A stretch of DNA of 64,000 nucleotides from Cercophora sp. LCS_1 (taxonomy: Eukaryota; Ascomycota; Sordariomycetes; Sordariales; Lasiosphaeriaceae), in contig JAPZLL010000018.1 in the NCBI GenBank assembly GCA_036250225.1, positions 620,001 to 684,000 of the forward strand, written 5' to 3'. Each line of letters starts with the position of its first letter. Within the stretch, counting starts at the first letter, position 1. Shown here piece by piece: positions 22,158 through 35,294 of this stretch. The notes under the pieces are model-generated. The model made no database searches. It was not told where the DNA came from and saw only the letters and a program-made list of their open reading frames with translations. The position numbers and the translations under genes were made by a program.

Positions 22158-22417
22158 CTAGGAACGTCACACCACTCGTTGCTTGAGGTTGTGAACATGA
22201 TTCTACAGTTCGAGGAGGTTTCAAGAAACAAATCCAATGCCGCGGAGAGCCACATCGATGAAGTGCACATCAAGGCCTTGATGCTAGGTGGCCAATTGAC
22301 TCATATTACGACGCCCCTTTTTACCTTGCCCATTCCTCCAACACATTCATTCTTTGCATTTCGAGGCCCCGGGAACGTTTGACGTCTTGCCCCCAGCTCT
22401 CGGCGCTGGAGAGCTGG

Positions 22418-22424
22418 TATAAAA
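22418..22424 (+). promoter_or_regulatory. TATA box of the SET-domain gene
   Basis: TATAAAA lies 61 bp before the start codon at 22486, a usual fungal position. Confidence 0.45.
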
Positions 22425-22485
22425 CCCCACGACCAACATCTGACACCGGGCGTATTCTCATCAAAGCCAGGAGCACAACATAACC

Positions 22486-24098
22486 ATGGCTCCACAAGGG
22501 CTTCCAATCGACGACCTACCCCTCTGGGCTCGTCTCAACAACGTTACCTTCACCGACATAAAAGTCACCAACTCAGAGGGCAAAGGCTTCGGTGTAATAT
22601 CCCAAAAAGACATAACGACAACCGAGGACTCACCAAAGCCGACAATACTCACCGTCCCTCACAACCTCATCCTCAACCAAGCAGCAGTCGACGAATACGC
22701 CAAAGAAGACCGCAACTTCCGTCAACTCCACGACACCATCGGCCGCAAGTCCCCGCGAGCCGACATTCTCCTCTTCCTCCTAGTCCAAAGTTCTACCAAC
22801 CCCTCCCACGCCGGCATCTCTAACCCCTGGGTTAGCTATCTCAAATTCCTCCCCACCACGTTCCCCCTCCCCACCCTCTGGACCGAGCCCGAGAGGCTTC
22901 TCTTGCGCGGCACCTCCCTCGAAGCAGCCGTGACAGCCAAGATCCTCGCTCTCGACGCCGAATTCAACCACATCCAGGACCTCTCCTCTGCCCTCCCCAC
23001 CTGGAACGACGCCCTCTGGCTCCCGCCGCACCCCATAACCCACCTCGACTACCTCCGTCTTGACGCGCTCTACCGCTCCCGCTGTCTCGAGCTGCCGCGC
23101 TCAGGTGAATCACTGGTTCCATGTATCGACATGCTCAACCACTCGTCGTCAGCGACGGCGTACTACGATGAGACGTCGTCGAGCGTGGACCTCCATCTCC
23201 GGCCTGGGAGTGTGATCAAGGCGGGTAACGAGATTACGATCAGCTACGGCGATGCCAAGTCTGCGGCTGAGATGTTGTTTAGCTACGGGTTTATTGACTC
23301 GCACTCGGCGGGGCACAGTCTTGTGCTTCCGCTCGAGGCGCTTGATGATGATCCACTTGCTAAGGCGAAGCTAGTTGCTTTTGAGGAGGCGCCCAAGGTT
23401 AGGGTGGCGAGGAACGAAGAGGGGGTGTATGAATGGGAGGCGCCGTTTGTGTATTTCATGTGTGTTAATGAGGAGGATGGGCTGGAGTTTAGGGTGTTGC
23501 AGGATAGGGAGGGTGGTAGGCAGTTGAGGGTGTTTTGGTTTGGGGAGGATGTTACGGACAGGGTGGGCCAGTGGGAGGAGGTGATTAGGGGGTGTGAGAT
23601 GGAGGGGATTTTTAGGTTGAGGGCTGTAACTGTTGTGCAGGAGAGGTTGAGGGAGCAGTTGGGGTTGACGAGGGAGTATGAGGGGGTGGAGGAGGGAGAT
23701 GTGAGGTCCGAGTGTCGGGAGGTGGTGAGGGTGTTGAGGCAGGTTGAGATGAGTGTTTTGGAGGGCGGGATTGAGGCTTTGGAGAAGCAGGTATGCCTTT
23801 TTTTTTCTTGCGTCCGCATTTTCCTTGACGATCGTCACGTTCCGACAGTTGGGATCCGATGTTGTGCGGATGGTGTTGCAGTCTCGCCTTGCCTGCCGTG
23901 ATGGTGTGCCGGAAGATGATGAGGTGATGGCCGTCGATTGGTGGTTGGAAGTTTGGCTCCCGGGCTAACAAGGGTCTCATGCAGAAAAACTCGCTTCTGG
24001 AGGACAAAAACGTGGTGGCTTACCTCGGATCGACGGAGATTGCCGGATCGGACCTAGTCGACGACGAGGCGTCCAACGAGGTTGAGGATTTCAGTTGA
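22486..24098 (+). CDS. SET-domain protein lysine methyltransferase (Rubisco LSMT/SETD6-like)
   Basis: Three exons: 22486-23790, 23849-23923, 23985-24098, giving 497 residues. The split SET domain uses S-adenosylmethionine to methylate lysines on non-histone, often ribosomal or translation-factor, proteins. It opens with EGKGFGVISQKDI, has the long iSET insert, and closes with LVPCIDMLNHSS (about 210-220) and ITISYG (about 251-256), the paired motifs that form the knot. The C-terminal helical part (residues 290 on) fits the Rubisco-LSMT substrate-binding domain, and exon 3 (KNSLLEDKNVVAYL) resembles its usual end. The second intron uses a weak donor (GTGATG) and is the least certain junction. 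The exact target cannot be assigned. Confidence 0.82.
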
Positions 24099-26833
24099 GC
24101 CCTGTTGGGTCTGGACCTTGGACTTCGTCACTGAGCAGGTGCGATGTGAGGGATCATGCAATATGCACAGGAGTCACCGGGGCAGCGTGTGAACCAACCA
24201 GCTCTCCGTTGGTGCCAACATCTAGCAGATTCTTTGCACCTGAAAGGACGGTGTGGAGGAATGGTCTAATCGACCAACGAGAATTGCTCCCTTCGCAGAA
24301 TCTGGACGCCTGATGTTTGTGGTTGTCCATCTGCTGCACACATCCTCAAGATGGACGTCATCATGAATTGACAAATTTAATCAATAGCACTTCAACAATG
24401 CATCGAGAAAAGACGGCGACCCCGATGAAACGCTCCCCAAGATGCGAACGCGGGTTTACTGGAACGAGCAAGATGACGAGAGGATACAGGTTGCATCGAT
24501 GCTAATGGCCAAGAGGGCACATTTCCACTCTCCGGCCAATGAGGCAGGGGACAGTTGGGGTGTTGTTTTGGTCGGCGGTCGGACAGCTATATCTCGGGGA
24601 ATGTTTCGATATTCTTCGTCGTCTTCTGGAATAAAATAAGTCATGGTGATTATTTCCCCAAGTGATAAGATTAGACTGGGAGTTGGTTCGCCGCATCAAA
24701 TTGAACGCCACGAGGTTATTTGCAGCCGCCCCTTCTTAAACAGAAAGCGTACGATTTTGCCGGAGAGTGACCAGCCCATCTCGATCAAAGTGCGGGGAAG
24801 GAAAAGTTGGGGTGTGTGTCGCGAGAAGTAACCGGAGGCGTTGAGGCGAGGCGACTTTCTTTGCTCGAATCGCAAGCGAGAAGCGAGTTCCTCTCTCGAC
24901 GAACAGGTGGGATGCGTCTTTATTACCGCATGTGCCGTGAGCCGAACATGATGAGACGACAATCCAGAGAGACATGAGATGGCCGTTCATTGAGTGAGGC
25001 CAACGTCTTGCCACAGGAGCGGTGGTGCTGGGCATGGATGTTTGCCAAGCCAGGCGGAAACCTGGATCATTCGCTGTCCGGTTGGGGCATGATCGCCACT
25101 TCGCATTTGAACGGTGACAGTTTCAACTGTGATAACAAACGAATGCGTAAGCATCATCGGCTCTGACAAGTAGTCGGGACGAAAATCATAGGGCTTCCTT
25201 GACATGGCATTATCCGCGCCCACGTACCTTCTTTCGGGTACAGTCCGCAGGAGGCCATCAGGAAAGTGGGCGGCCATAACCGAGCATGGATTGTCATATT
25301 CGGAGCCCTATAATCTTCATATCTCGGCCAAGTCACGGTAATACTGGGAAAACTGCGAAACCAAATAGGAGAAGCGCGCTAACCAGCTGCCTGTCTGCTA
25401 TTACCTATGGAGGTGAGCATGCGACCGTTTGTGTCACTGGACGGTGGACGCTGTCGTTGGCTAAGTTCTTGGTGACCGACATGTTCCTCTTATGAGGATA
25501 TCGTCGTCATAACCAAGTCGGAGTATAGATGTGCTGTCCCGACCGAGGGTTGGGTTACCCAGCACCTCCCCGGCGTCACGAGGGTCACGCAGCCTGGGGG
25601 TGTGTATTGTCAGACCTAGATGTGGGAGTGTTGCATCCTTTTCATCTTCGGCAGATTCGTTCATTATTCGATCACCTCTCCAGACTGTTGGATGTCCTGC
25701 GTCGGGAATGCCGTGATGTTTGACCAACTTTGGCAATGTTAAAAAAAGCCAGACGTAATGACCATCACGGCGCTTTCCATTGGAGAGGGCGTGCTGCCGG
25801 AGGCTCTAGGCGCGCGATTCAGTCCATGCGTGCCGTGGGCTGGAGCCGGCGATGGCGTCGGCCCAGCTTCGCGGCGACCATTCGTTCTCCAAATCCGGGG
25901 CAGCGTAAGCTGTTCGCGGGGAGAAGACGAAACAAGCGATGGACATGCGCACTGAGGCGTTGCCATGATGCCATCAGCTTCCTTTCTGTCGGTTTCCCAT
26001 ATCGCTGGCGCGCAAAAGTGGTGCCATTCGTGAGCCATCCTGATGGCGGGCAGGATGGCGGGAATGGCTGCGATTCGCTATGGACTCCGGGGGAGGGTGC
26101 CCCATGTGAGGCAGAGCGGAGAAATGTGGGAGCAGGGAACATCCACAGGGGTCGAGGTTGTGAGGAACGGTGGGCTGCCGTTTCGTCTCCTTTTGCCTCC
26201 ACCTGCGATTCGTCTTCCTAGCAAGGGCCCCTGCTGACCCCAGATTCTCGCTGCCAGTTTGAAAGGCCGCTAACGCGCTGCCTCCTCCAATCGCTGTCGC
26301 CGTCCGTTAGCTCCTGGAACCCTGTCGCGGGCCCTGAGCAAGTTGCTCACCGGCCGTTTCCAGTTTTTCTCCGCAAATCCTCTGCAGTACGCTCTCCAGG
26401 TGGTGCCTGCGCCTCTACCTAGCGCGAAATGCAGGTTGGCGTCGACGAGTCCGCTCCCGTCTTTTTCCCTCACTCGCCGTCCAGCGCCCGCTCTGCTCTC
26501 TATCCCGTATCCGCCCACCCTACCGAGCTTATTTCTTCTTAATATCCCAGGCCCCGCCCTCTCGTGCCCTCCATCTCGCCCCTTTCCCATACTCTGGTCG
26601 AATTGAACTCCATTCGCAACTGTTTGAATTGTCGTCGTTGTCGCCTGCTATTCATGGTACAGCTCCGTTTTTTACGTTTGAGTTTGGTGAGGCTCCCGCG
26701 GCCATTCCAGCCACCCGATAGACCCTGCAGCACGCCGCACCCAAAAAAAAAGCCCGAACCTTGCTCTTCGGGAACCAACATCCGACGTGTGCACACTTGA
26801 CCAGTCCAGGCGTGAGCAACGAAAGACGCCAAA
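24099..26833. other. 2.7-kb gene-free interval upstream of facB
   Basis: The SET gene ends at 24098 and the next gene starts at 26834, both rightward. Frames here are short, overlapping on both strands, and unlike any family I recognise. The stretch from about 26390 is pyrimidine-rich and may be the facB leader; it contains an upstream ORF at 26564-26800. Confidence 0.45.
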
Positions 26834-29644
26834 ATGCCCGGAATCCTCCCCATGAAGGTGATCAAGGTGGGCACGAGTTCGCAGAGCCGTATCGCCCAGG
26901 CCTGTGACCGCTGCCGGAGCAAGAAGATCCGGTGCGATGGCATCCGCCCCTGCTGTTCACAATGCGCCAACGTCGGCTTCGAGTGCCGCACGAGCGACAA
27001 GCTTAGTCGGCGCGCCTTTCCACGCGGCTACACCGAGTCCTTGGAAGAGCGCGTACGTGTCTTGGAGGCCGAAGTGAGAGAATTGAAGGATCTGTTGGAC
27101 GAGAAGGACGAGAAGATCGACATGCTCTCCAAGATGCACGGAAACCGTCGTCCATCACCAGAGGTCATCCACAGCTCGCCAGCGCCAGACTCGAGGAGAG
27201 AAGTGACCCCTCCGAAAGAGGACACATTCCGTGTCCAAGCGTCACCGTTGCTTCTAGGGGTGGAAAACTCGGATTCGTATTTTATGGGCGCCTCGAGCGG
27301 CCGCTCTTTCATTGGTTTGTGACCCTCTGCGTTTTGCGTGAGCCGCATTGTTGACTCTTGTTGTAGAATCTTTCAAGCGCAAGATTCAGGAGAATGGGAA
27401 GTCATGCCCCGAGTTCAATCCCGAGGCTTTCCTCCACATCCAAGGGTGCTACCCTCTTACGCCGAAGCCGCCTTCTCAGAATTTGAGGGTGCCGCCGCGT
27501 CTCTTCTCCGACAGATGCGTCAATGTGTACTTTCAGGAATGGGCACCGCTTTTCCCGGTTCTCCACAAACCAACGTTCCTTCGTGTGTACGAAGAGTTTG
27601 TCGCCGATCCGGAAAAGATCAAGAACAATCACAAGCTTGCCCAGCTCTACTTGGTTTTTAGCATTGCTGCCTTGTCGAGCGAGCAGCCAGATCTTCAGCA
27701 GATCGCCGCCTGCGAAGTGCAATGGCAACGATCCTTGGACGCCATTCTCATGGACAACACCATGATTACGCTCCAGTGTTTGCTGCTCGCCATGATGTAT
27801 TGCACAACCAGGGCCGACTACAAGCGCCTGCAGCACTACAAGGGTATTGCGGTGGGGCTATCCCATCGCCTTGGTCTTCACCAAAGCCAGAAGCGCTTTT
27901 CGTTTGGCGTCCTCACAATCGAGACCCGGAAGAAGGTGTTCTGGACGCTCTACATGCTTGATTGGTATGTATTCCGCGCCGTCCACCATAACCCCTGACT
28001 AACTGGTCTAGCTTTTCGGCTGCCATGCTGGGTCTTCCCAAGCTTCTTAAGGAGGAAGACGTCCACGCCGAACTCCCATCTGACACCGACGACGAGTATG
28101 TCACGGAAAAGGGCTTCCAGCCGTGCCTCCCGGGCGAACACACCAGGTTGTCAAGCGCACTCGCCCTCTTCCGCGGCTCCCGAATCCTGGCCAAGATCCT
28201 CGAGAAAATCTACCCATCGGCAACGTCGCACGAGCTATCCCTGCAGCAAATGTCGAGCTTCAGCACCGATCTGGACGAGTGGTACGAGCATTTGCCGCAA
28301 CACCTCAAACTCACCTTCAAGCAGGACAAGCCTTCGACGGATGTCACTGGGAGCAGGTCACCTCTTTTGGCTCTTGCGTACTACTACATGCGCATTCTTA
28401 TTCACAGGCCTGCTGTTTCATCCGGTCTTGGGCCAAAGGCTGCCCCCGCTCTCATCGCGGTGGGCGAGTCCAGCAAGCACATTATTCAGATTGTGCAGCT
28501 TCTCGAAGAGAGGAGCATGTCCTTCTCTTTTTGCCTCAACAAGTCTGATATTCTCATTCTTTGTGGCATGGCGCTGCTTCACCAGACTCTGGACCTGAAG
28601 CAGGACAGCAAGGTGCTCAAAGACAACGAGAAGCTTGCCAACGTGGTCATCAAGATTGTGGAGAAGGCCAAGGCTCCTGGGTCATATGATTTCAAGCGAG
28701 TTGCAGGTCTTTTGGTTGCCGTCGATGAGCCGCCGCCGGCCTCACTTCCTACCCCCCCAAGGCAAAGCCCCGACATGTGCATGGCGGCGCCGGCGCATCG
28801 AACATCGCCACCGGCCCAGCAACCGCAACACCGAATGCAATCGACCATCAACCTCCACACTGGCGCCAGCGTCAGCGAGACAGATCTTCTCCTGCAACAG
28901 GAAAAGCTCCGTCGCATGACGATCCCTCAACTGCCGCAGCAGCACGGCTCCGATCAGTACCGCGCCCGTTCCCGGCAGTCGTTTGACGGGCTTCCAAGGC
29001 AAGGGACGCCAATGGCGCGCCGTGATCAGCGTCTTTCGGTGAGCCAGGTGCAAGCGGCGCAAGCTGCCATGCTCGCTCGTATTTCGCCTACCCCGGCGGG
29101 CGGTATAGAGCAGAATCTGGACTATTTGTCTCTCAGCTCAACGCCGCAATCACAGCCATCCTCTCCGGTCCAGGCGCGGGGTCAACAGCACCTACCGCAC
29201 CACTCACAGCAAGCCCAACTGCTTGCACAGATACAACAACAAAAGGGGTCGGCCGTCTCAGCGTCCGAATGGGAAGCGCTGTTGGGGTCGGTTGAAAACG
29301 GACAGCTCAACCTGTACGATGCCATCTATGGAGGGCCGAATCCATTGGATATGCCGGTGTCGGCAGTGTCGGCGGCGCCAACGGCGGCGGCGGCCTGGGG
29401 GTCACCCGAGTCGTGGGACCTGTCAGGCTTCAATCTCGGAGACTTCGGGCCGGGATCGGCGGCGACCCATAGTGTCTTGAGCCTCAGTGAGGATAGCTTG
29501 AGCTCGGGAGACGACTTAGCCCCGAGTGAGATTGGGTTGAGCGTTGGGAGTCTGGATTACGGGAACGCGATGTTACCCGTTACTGCGGGGTGTGGGGCGA
29601 CCGATGGGTATATTTTGGATGGGTTGGAGGGGTTTGGGCTCTGA
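26834..29644 (+). CDS. facB: Zn2Cys6 activator of acetate utilisation, FacB/acu-15 type
   Basis: Three exons: 26834-27314, 27367-27964, 28012-29644, giving 903 residues. FacB (Cat8-related; acu-15 in Neurospora) activates acetyl-CoA synthetase, glyoxylate-cycle and gluconeogenic genes on C2 sources. The binuclear zinc cluster is C24, C27, C34, C41, C44, C51 with canonical spacing and an extra C40 next to C41. A linker and a coiled coil (SLEERVRVLEAEVRELKDLL, about 67-95) provide dimerisation. The fungal transcription-factor middle domain covers roughly 200-480. The C-terminal third is rich in Gln, Ser and Pro, as expected of an activation region. The near-complete N-terminal match (MPGILPMKVIKVG) is what points to FacB rather than another cluster protein. 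Confidence 0.88.
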
Positions 29645-31287
29645 GATGTTCACAAGGGGCTAGGTTTGCGAAGCAAGCAATTGGTGTACGGCGAGTTGGA
29701 TTCTCCGGTTTACTTTTTTTTTTTTTTGGAAAGGTTTTGATCTACGACTGGATGGATTGGGTGGCTACTTGGTTTGGGTTGTCTTCAGGTCTTGGAGTCG
29801 GATTTGTTTACGGGCTGGCGGATAAGACTGCTCTCAGGCAGTGGAGACAGGATAAACTCTCCGGGCTGGGTTTCACTTGGTAGTAGGCCGTTGGAAAAGC
29901 AGATTTTGTTCCTGAATTCGTTTGCGCAAACTGTGTTCACAAAGTGACTTGAGAGTTCTCGGTATGCTCGGCGAAAAACAGATAGGGATATCCCGGAAGA
30001 CTCCAGCACAAGGTGTCGCGGGGGTGGAGATAACGGAGACGGCGGCATTCGGCGTTTTAGCTCAGCACGGCTGTTGCCGGGACGGTCGTCTATCTTCTCT
30101 GGATCTGGAGTTTGGATAGGGGTATGTGGAGTGATTGTGGACCGGATTTGGTATGCCGAGCTGAGCGGGCGAGGCGGGGGGGGGACCAGAAGAGCGCCGT
30201 TGGCAATGCGCTCATGGAGATTGTTGGGAGGCTAGTGATGAGGGGATGCGCGCTACGCTAGTTTGAATCTCCATGGGTCTGGCTGGTTCGTTAGGGCTGG
30301 AATATCTAGCGACCTGGGGCGTTTGACGGTGTACGAGTCAGTTGTGTTGTTCTCTGAAGCTGCCCTCCCTCCCGTCATCCGTGTCCATTTTCTGCTCCCC
30401 GGCGAGGACATGTCGGTTTGTCTGGTTCCTTGATCTCGCGCGTGTATGTATGCTCTTTATTTTCGGGATTTAAGTTTATACAATCCGCATGCAGCCTGAT
30501 GCCCACGTGGTGGTGAAATTAGGACACGGCTGGCCTTGCTTTAGCCTGAATGCGATGGACGAAACTCAATTCAAGGCGCGGGAGGTTTGTGTAACGGCGC
30601 GCACATGGGAGATGCTCGAGCGCAGCACGGGAAATCCCACCTGCTGCTCGGGGAGGAGGGGCACCAGGTGGTAGTGACAGCTGACAGAGCGACCCTTCCG
30701 CCTTTGATCACAAAACTCCAACAACAATCAAGGCTGGTCGCGAAGTTATTCCGGCGCAAAGGCGCCAAATGCCTTGCTGGGCTGGCCCCCTAACGTCAAA
30801 GGGACTTTCCCCCAATTCACTGGCCAGCCTTCTCCTTCGGCACAAATCGCATTATATATGTTGTAGATCAGTCAACTCGCTGCTGCGATTCAGCAGCGTC
30901 TTTTTTCCAATTGATGCGAGCCGGTAGTGAAATCGCTGCGAACCATTGCCTCCCGCGCCAACGAGCGCCGAACCCGTTGGGAAACGGTCGGTCGGCGTGA
31001 CGGTGTCCCCGGGACCCCGCTTTTGTCCGTGTGTCGTGCCGCTTCGCTGCGCCTCACTCGGTTGCGTCCGCCGACCGCCCGCCCGCATCCCGGACTTAAG
31101 CGTTATGCTTTGCTTTCTTTGCCGTTTAACTCCTTGAAGCTCTGGTCAGTTACGAACCAAGCGGGGGTGAAACCGTACCGAGTCCGAGAAGTTGAGGCGA
31201 TTCTTGAGCAAACTCATTTTGCGCGCGGTGTTGTTTTTTTCTTTACGGTGCTGTGCATTCTTCAGTTTTGACAACAGACAACAAAAA
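29645..31287. other. Gene-free interval between facB and the PGC1-like gene
   Basis: 1.6 kb with the facB 3' end and the promoter of the next gene. A run of T occurs near 29710-29726. No supported gene. Confidence 0.5.
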
Positions 31288-32439
31288 ATGGTGACAGAGA
31301 ATATGCCTCTCCTCGCGGACACGGGCGCTGTCCCAACTGGTGAGTTTTATTCACATTTCAAGTTATTGGCACGGTATCACTGCTGACACTTTGCCCAGCT
31401 TCCTTCACGGCAGCGCTCTCAACTGCCTCGGGACGACAGCTCCCACAGGCCATTGCCCACAGGGGCTACAAGGCCGCATTCCCGGAAAACACCATGGGCG
31501 CCTTCAAGGGCGCCATATCCGTTGGCTCCCACGCAATCGAGACAGACCTCCATCTGTCCCAAGACGGCGTCGTCGTTCTCTCCCACGTAAATCACCCCCC
31601 CCCCTCTTCTTCACTTTCCACCATCTCGACCTCACTAACATGTATCCCAGGATGCAACCCTCAAACGCTGCTTCGGCTTGGACCTCAAGATCGCAGACTG
31701 CACCTGGTCCTACCTCAGCACACTCACCACTCTCCTCGAACCAAAACAGCACCTCCCGCGTTTGTTGGATCTGCTCGCCTACCTCACCCAACCCGGTCAC
31801 GAATCCATCTGGCTACTGCTAGACATCAAAACAGACGACGACGCATCCGATCTCCTCACGGCACTCGCTTCAACACTCGCTTCAGTCCCGTCCCCAAAAC
31901 CCTGGTCTGAACGCGTCGTCCTAGGCGCATGGAACGTATGTTCCTCCTCCCCCCCCTTCCCCTTTCCTTTACACAAGCGCTCACAACGACAGGAAAACTA
32001 CTTCACCCTCTCCCGCACCATTCTCCCCGCCTACCCCCTCGCCTACATCGGCTTTTCCACCCTCTTTGTACGCCGCTTCCTCTCACAGCCCGACGTAAAC
32101 TACAACCTCCTGCAAAAGTCCCTCGTCGGACCAGCGGGCGGTAGCCTCATGCGCGCGATACGCAAGGCGGGGCGGAATTTGTATGTCTGGACTGTGAATG
32201 AGGAGCACTGGATGGAGTGGAGCATACGGAAGGGGGTGGACGGTGTGGTTACGGATGATCCGAAGTTGTTTTTGGAGGTGTGCGAGCGGTATCCTGAGAA
32301 GAGGGTTAAGAGGGGCGTCGTGAAGACTGTGAGGAGTTATGCGGGCGCGTTGTTTATGCAGGGTGTTGCGGCGGTTTTGATGGTTGTGTTTTGGAGGAGA
32401 TTGGGGAGGTTGGGGAAGAGGAAGGGGGTTAAGGTGTGA
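31288..32439 (+). CDS. pgc1: Glycerophosphodiester phosphodiesterase-family lipase, PGC1-like
   Basis: Four exons: 31288-31339, 31399-31586, 31651-31935, 31993-32439, giving 323 residues. It has the GDPD TIM-barrel; yeast Pgc1 is a phospholipase C that removes phosphatidylglycerol and is held in lipid droplets and mitochondria by its tail. The catalytic residues are in IAHRGYKAAFPENT (His-Arg plus Glu), IETDLHLSQDG (Glu and Asp) and LSHDATLKR (second His). Near the C-terminus a hydrophobic segment (ALFMQGVAAVLMVVFW, about 296-311) followed by basic residues fits the Pgc1-type anchor. The introns are all small and the GDPD motifs bridge two of them. The phosphatidylglycerol specificity is by family only. 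Confidence 0.85.
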
Positions 32440-33073
32440 TTTTGGTCGGTTTCGGGGCAGGAAGGGGTGCTGGGAGTTTGGGGCCTGGGGTCTACGGGTT
32501 GATACCCATTTGACGTTTTTTTTTTTCGGTCGAGATGTATTGTATTTGTGAGCTGGCATTTGCAATTTGGTGGTTTGTAGGGCTGGAGAACATTTGTAAG
32601 GATGTTGTCATCAGGAGCTAGATCCGGTAGTTGATATCATCTTTGGTGTCGAGGTCGGTAGTTGAGGATCTTAGGTCATAGTTTGCAGCCTGGGCTCGAC
32701 ATCGTTTGATGCACCCCAGGTTTCTATGGAGTTCGTCGTACTCGTACTGTGTACACTCCACTGTCCGATGACTGGGTTTGCCTTACATGTCTCGATGACG
32801 TTGTCCTACCAGGGTCAAGGGGCCAAGTTAACCCCACTTGGAAACACGACCCTTTTTCACCAAACCCCCCTTTTCTGACACCGACGTCTTGGGAGCTCCA
32901 TCAATGTTGTCCTCCACCCCTTGCTCTCCCAAATTAACTTTTCGCTCTAGGCCTTTGCGGTGTCCATCCCCGCCTCCCCGAGACAAATAAAACGATGTCC
33001 GTCCATCCTTGCACTATACCTCAGAGTTGGCGCCTGTATCCCCTGGTATATGCTCAGTCCTCTCATCATTCAC
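32440..33073. other. Intergenic stretch after the PGC1-like gene
   Basis: 634 bp. PGC1-like 3' region, including a poly-T run near 32516-32525. No gene seen. Confidence 0.45.
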
Positions 33074-34120
33074 TCAAGCCCGAGAGTCTTCGATCCCCTT
33101 TTCGGTTGCCCCGATCGGCTTGAGCACCGTGACCAATGACGGTCCAACCAAGAAAATAGCACTCCCGATATGTAAGGTGCGCTTCCATGTCGGAAGCAAA
33201 GGTTCATTCCTCCCCTGCCCCCGCATTCCAACTTCTCCTGAGTCTTGTCTTTTGGGGATGGTGATCAATATTCTCAAGCATCTCTCCAGGATCCGACCGA
33301 CATGAGATCGAATTGCCGGGTTGATCAGTTGACATAGCGCTCCAAAGTAGAAGAGCATAGCCACAAGCTGAACGACAACCGGCTGTGATAGGATGAAGTT
33401 GAGAACACACCATCCTCCCCATGCGCCAAAGATCGCCCAGTTGAGCCAGAATACAGCAGAACCATGATCCACGGACTCCACTCCGGGGATTTGTGGTAGA
33501 TGAGAGAAAAACTAAGGCAGAGAATAATGCTCAGTGTGAAGGCGAAAATCGCTGGCAGAGTTGGGGCGGTCACAGGCGTGTAATGTTGGAGGACCGCTAA
33601 TTAGAGGACACAGCTAAAAGAACCGATCAATATGCCAGTGGCTTCGCGGAGAGTTCCTTGGGGCGTGATAAACGCGCTGAATAGAAGGGGTATGAAGACC
33701 GAAATGTAGCAGAGGGTTCCCACGTTATAGTCGAGGTTCAGAAGGTCTCAGAGGATTTGAGCGACATCGACATCCCGTCCCGGGACTGCGGTTGGTACCA
33801 TACTGAGATGTTTTGATGCGAGTATCGTAATTGCTGGCATGGATGTTGAAGGGGGAAAATGAGATCTCGTGCGTCCTCGGCTCGGACGCCTAAGACTTGC
33901 CATTTCAGAGTTTGAAGCTAAGGCCGACGGGCAGGCACGAAACGGAGCCGCAAACGCCATCAACGGGTAGGTATGTTTTGGGCTGAGAATCACATCTTGG
34001 GGCCTTTGGATTATTGTCCATGTCTTGGGACACCAGGCTCGCCTCTCTATCGCAAAGCCCGAAACCATGTATTGAAGAGGAAACGCACACATAATTGCCC
34101 CATTGGTGATAGCAGGACCA
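33074..34120 (-). pseudogene. Decayed multi-span membrane protein
   Basis: A minus-strand frame from about 34120 reads FSSGPAITNGAIM, then on to about 33450 with two internal stops (TGA at 33750-33748, TAA at 33603-33601). It contains strongly hydrophobic helices such as GTLCYISVFIPLLFSAFI and IFAFTLSIILCLSFSLIY. Around 33450 the hydrophobic sequence continues only in another frame (VFWLNWAIFGAWGGWCVLNFIL), which stays open to 33074. Stops plus a frame change suggest a broken gene. I do not recognise the family. The alternative is an intact gene whose introns cover the stops, but no good donor and acceptor pairs were found there. Confidence 0.4.
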
Positions 34121-35294
34121 CTTGAAAAGAGGTCTTAAGTTAGAGGAAAAAAGCGGACAAGACAAAAAAGGACGTTGTTGGTATGGCTGGCGCAATGACG
34201 GGAAAGAGCACCTGAAGGCTCGGCGTCACCATTCTGGATTCATGAGGATGAACCTGACCTTGGTTCCCTAGATTGGGCCTCTCAATAACGGAGACTCCCC
34301 CATGACTTGGCATTCTCGACGATCAAGAGAATAAACAGGAGCACTCGGTCTTGAATGGTGGTCTGGGGTGTATGCCCCGTGGCTGCATTATGCTGCTCCT
34401 CGCTTGGCATCTTGCAGCAGGCTCACGATATTCCATTGGATATATGCTGGAGTGCAAGAGAATCGGCCACTCCAAGGTAGCGAGGATCAGGTGATGGTGG
34501 ACAACTTGGAAGTTGGTGGGCCTGTTGCCCGGAGTTGTAGAGGGTCGTTCTTGCCAATCGGTTCGCTGAAACTGACACCAATGACATAGGCCAGAGACAT
34601 CGCCAATCCTCCGCCCTGCCAAGCCCGGACCAACCACCAACCTCACATCACGCATCTGTGCAAACGGGGAAAAATACAAACACGCTTCTCCAATCAGCCG
34701 GTTCGCCCAATTGAGCCAACAGCGTCGATCCAAGCCCGCAAGCATGGCCAGCCGCGCGAGTTGAGCCCCATCGACTCCTCATTCTATCCACGTCAACATG
34801 CAGTTCCCACTTGACCACGGACGTCGTGTCGACCCAATCACGCATTCTTCCGCCACCTGACAAACCCAATGCACCGCACGCACCGCCCTTTTGATATCCC
34901 GCTAGCCCTTCTTATTCCTTTTCCCTCTTTCTTTTTGTTTTGCCCGTCCATTCTAAACACCCGCGCATCTGATCACAAGCCCGCGCCCCATTTCCTTCTC
35001 CTGGCGCTGACTTGGCCCTTTGATCGCCCCATCCAGCCCTGCCTGTGTCACATAGCTGCCTACCTTACCTTGTCAAGGTCTCATATGAAAACCCAACCCA
35101 ACCCCAGCCCAACGGCATAACTCTATCACAAAAACCAGGAACCTGTTTTTGCACTTGCAATCTTGCACACCACATATTGTTTCCCCTCGGAGAATTAGAC
35201 CAACCATCCACACATCCTATAACCGTTTGCTCGTCTCATAACCTACCATCTACCTTCCCCCCACCATCACAAGAGCCGCACTATCTATCTACCC
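34121..35294. other. Upstream region of the Cys3-His repeat gene
   Basis: 1.2 kb. The last 400 bp are C/T- and A-rich like a fungal leader. No supported gene. Confidence 0.45.

Larger units (their letters stand above)
21799..22485. promoter_or_regulatory. Divergent promoter region of the YGR210C-type GTPase and the SET gene
   Basis: 687 bp between the two starts. A telobox lies near the midpoint (22146-22157) and a TATA box near the SET start (22418-22424). No gene seen. Confidence 0.5.

Noticed and set aside
24502..26606. Several 60-160 codon frames on both strands before facB
   Set aside because: They overlap each other on opposite strands, lack introns that would extend them and match nothing known.
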